From positions 1 through 7,318 of the forward strand of contig CAZNTU010000267.1 in NCBI GenBank assembly GCA_964575975.1: a stretch of DNA of 7,318 nt, in the 5' to 3' direction. Both the position numbers and the translations under genes were made by a program. Below, piece by piece: positions 6,901 through 7,318 of the stretch. How positions within the stretch are numbered: position 1 is the first letter of the stretch; every line of letters begins with the position of its first letter. Under the pieces are notes generated by a model. That model worked only from the letters and a program-made list of their open reading frames with translations. It did no database searches and was not told where the DNA came from. Source of the DNA: G963674505 sp964575975. Lineage in GTDB: Bacteria; Desulfobacterota; Desulfobacteria; Desulfobacterales; SKZT01.

Positions 6901-7318
6901 GCCAAGTACTTCATACCGGCAAGGATTTCGTGATCATCGATTTCGAAGGGGAACCCTTGCGACCCATCAGCGAGCGCAAAATCAAACGGTCCCCGTTAAG
7001 GGACGTCGCGGGCATGCTGCGTTCCTTCCACTACGCCGCCTACAGCGCCATCGCCCAGGAGGAGGTCCGCGGACTGGCTCACGGCCATACTCGCGAGAGT
7101 CTTGAAAAATTCGCCGAATATTGGTACTGCTGGGTGTGCGCGATATTCCTGAATAACTATCTGGAGGAAACCGAACCGGCCGGCATTTTGCCCGGGTCCG
7201 ACGAGGAAGTCCGCGTTTTGCTCGACGCGCTCCTGATGGAAAAGGCCATTTACGAACTCGGATACGAAATGAACAACCGTCCGGACTGGATACGAATTCC
7301 GCTGAAGGGGATCGAAGG
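3987..7318 (+). CDS. treS: Trehalose synthase/maltokinase fusion (TreS-Mak), 3' end cut by window
   Basis: This bifunctional enzyme should interconvert trehalose and maltose (N-terminal TreS, GH13_16) and phosphorylate maltose with ATP to maltose 1-phosphate (C-terminal maltokinase, Mak/Pep2), the GlgE donor. The frame is open for 1110 codons to the window edge. In TreS (about 1-560), YQLHVKTF (24-31) leads to the Ca-type loop DADGDGIGD (33-41), then VINHTS (112-117). The nucleophile is D213 in DGLRLDAV, the acid/base E255 in LAEANQWP and the third Asp D321 in RNHDE. The maltokinase part starts near residue 590 with the cap motif RWFGAK (604-609). It continues with nucleotide-binding K758 in ILKLF and E772 in NPDLEIGRF, the catalytic loop HGDFHLGQ (D968, Q973), and metal-binding DFEGEP (D985, E987). 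All key residues of both halves are present. The last visible residues, RPDWIRIPLKGI, resemble the usual extreme C-terminus of the family, so only a few residues should be missing. Confidence 0.95.
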   Translation, partial: MAAEAKKGPTPERTPLWYKDAVIYQLHVKTFHDADGDGIGDFKGLRKKLPYLAELGITALWLLPFYPSPLKDDGYDIADFRGINPSYGTLGDFKAFLKEAHDHNLRIITELVINHTSDQHPWFQKARRSKQGTMARDFYVWSDTPEKYSETRVIFQDFETSNWTWDPVAKAYFWHRFYSHQPDLNFDNPRVREAILKTLDFWLDMGVDGLRLDAVPYLFEREGTNCENLPETHEFLKSLRAHMDSKYDNRMLLAEANQWPEDAVKYFGEGDECHMNFHFPLMPRLYMSLHMENRFPVVDILDQTPEIPETSQWAIFLRNHDELTLEMVTDEERDYMYNVYAQEPRMRINLGIRRRLAPLLGNHRRRIELMNGLLLSLPGAPVIYYGDEIGMGDNIYLGDRNGVRTPMQWSPDRNAGFSASNPHVLYLPVIIDPEYHYEVVNVESQKNNRHSLLWWMRRLIALRNQIRAFSRGTLKFLDPENTKILAYFRTYQEQRILVVANFSRYVQYVELNLKDDIGSSPVEIFGNTPFPEITEEPYFLSLGPHSFYWFDIRPPKVEETVSEYIMDPEKTPVFEVRNSWEELFRTHVPEELERWIPSFLMGQRWFGAKNRWIKSAAVNEILPVTEEDTVFFLLFARIAFMDGLDETYVFPVTGVSGSEAEKIKEKSPRTVIARVLVKSDNSMEYLVDASTHRKFCHALFDKMARRIGIKGRKGRVMAWPGKALKQLGKDEQPPFEIKVVTAEQSNTSVIFGDRFILKLFRRLQKGVNPDLEIGRFLTHKGFRHLPPSAGAIEYIEDKEEPKTIAFMQEFVPNQGDAWKYTLNSLTGYFGRVLESYDEKIKPSCGHLLNMARKELPERAADWIGFYVNDVTLMARRTAEMHVFLASEREASSFVPENFSKLYQRSLYQSMRSLARQVLPQLKKGIERLPESARKDALRIWDRQQDILDCFHALIERKITGKRIRCHGDFHLGQVLHTGKDFVIIDFEGEPLRPISERKIKRSPLRDVAGMLRSFHYAAYSAIAQEEVRGLAHGHTRESLEKFAEYWYCWVCAIFLNNYLEETEPAGILPGSDEEVRVLLDALLMEKAIYELGYEMNNRPDWIRIPLKGIE

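Noticed and set aside
7280..7318. Biological truncation of TreS-Mak
   Set aside because: The frame is open to the last base and the final residues resemble the normal C-terminal end of the family, so the missing stop is simply the window edge.

Overview
The window is a compact locus for making storage glucan (glycogen-like alpha-1,4-glucan) with three large genes and little else. glgA, an ADP-glucose-type glycogen synthase, lies on the minus strand (268-1848). Diverging from it on the plus strand is a tight two-gene operon. It consists of glgE (maltose-1-phosphate:alpha-glucan maltosyltransferase, 1982/1985-3976) and a fused trehalose synthase/maltokinase (treS-mak, from 3987). The fusion is still open when the window ends at 7318, after 1110 codons, and by family comparison probably lacks only its last few residues.

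Layout: 1-267 is non-coding and repeat-bearing. It holds a perfect 32-bp tandem duplication built on C-run/G-run blocks, a 14-bp tandem duplication and a small AT-rich inverted repeat. 268-1848 is glgA. 1849-1981 is an AT-rich divergent intergenic region that must hold the start signals of both transcription units, and it contains a tandem CATAATC repeat. 1982-7318 is the glgE-treS/mak operon, with a 10-bp gap and a Shine-Dalgarno sequence that overlaps the glgE stop codon.

How the genes work together (known for the families): TreS interconverts trehalose and maltose, the maltokinase domain phosphorylates maltose with ATP to maltose 1-phosphate, and GlgE adds the maltosyl unit to an alpha-1,4-glucan. 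GlgA extends the same kind of polymer from a nucleotide sugar. The cell therefore appears to have two entry points to one polymer, one from trehalose and one from sugar nucleotide. A branching enzyme (GlgB) would be expected nearby but is not in the window.

Organism: coding sequence is moderately GC-rich by eye, with a preference for C- or G-ending codons, AUG starts and good Shine-Dalgarno sites, so this is a bacterium. GlgE with a fused TreS-maltokinase and a GT5 GlgA of the KAGGVGDV type would fit a free-living Gram-negative (proteobacterial or deltaproteobacterial-like) lineage. Phylum assignment is only a guess. I see no mobile element, RNA gene, CRISPR array or sign of a previously undescribed system. 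The points worth a second look are the gene pairing, the fusion, and the repeats in the two non-coding regions.
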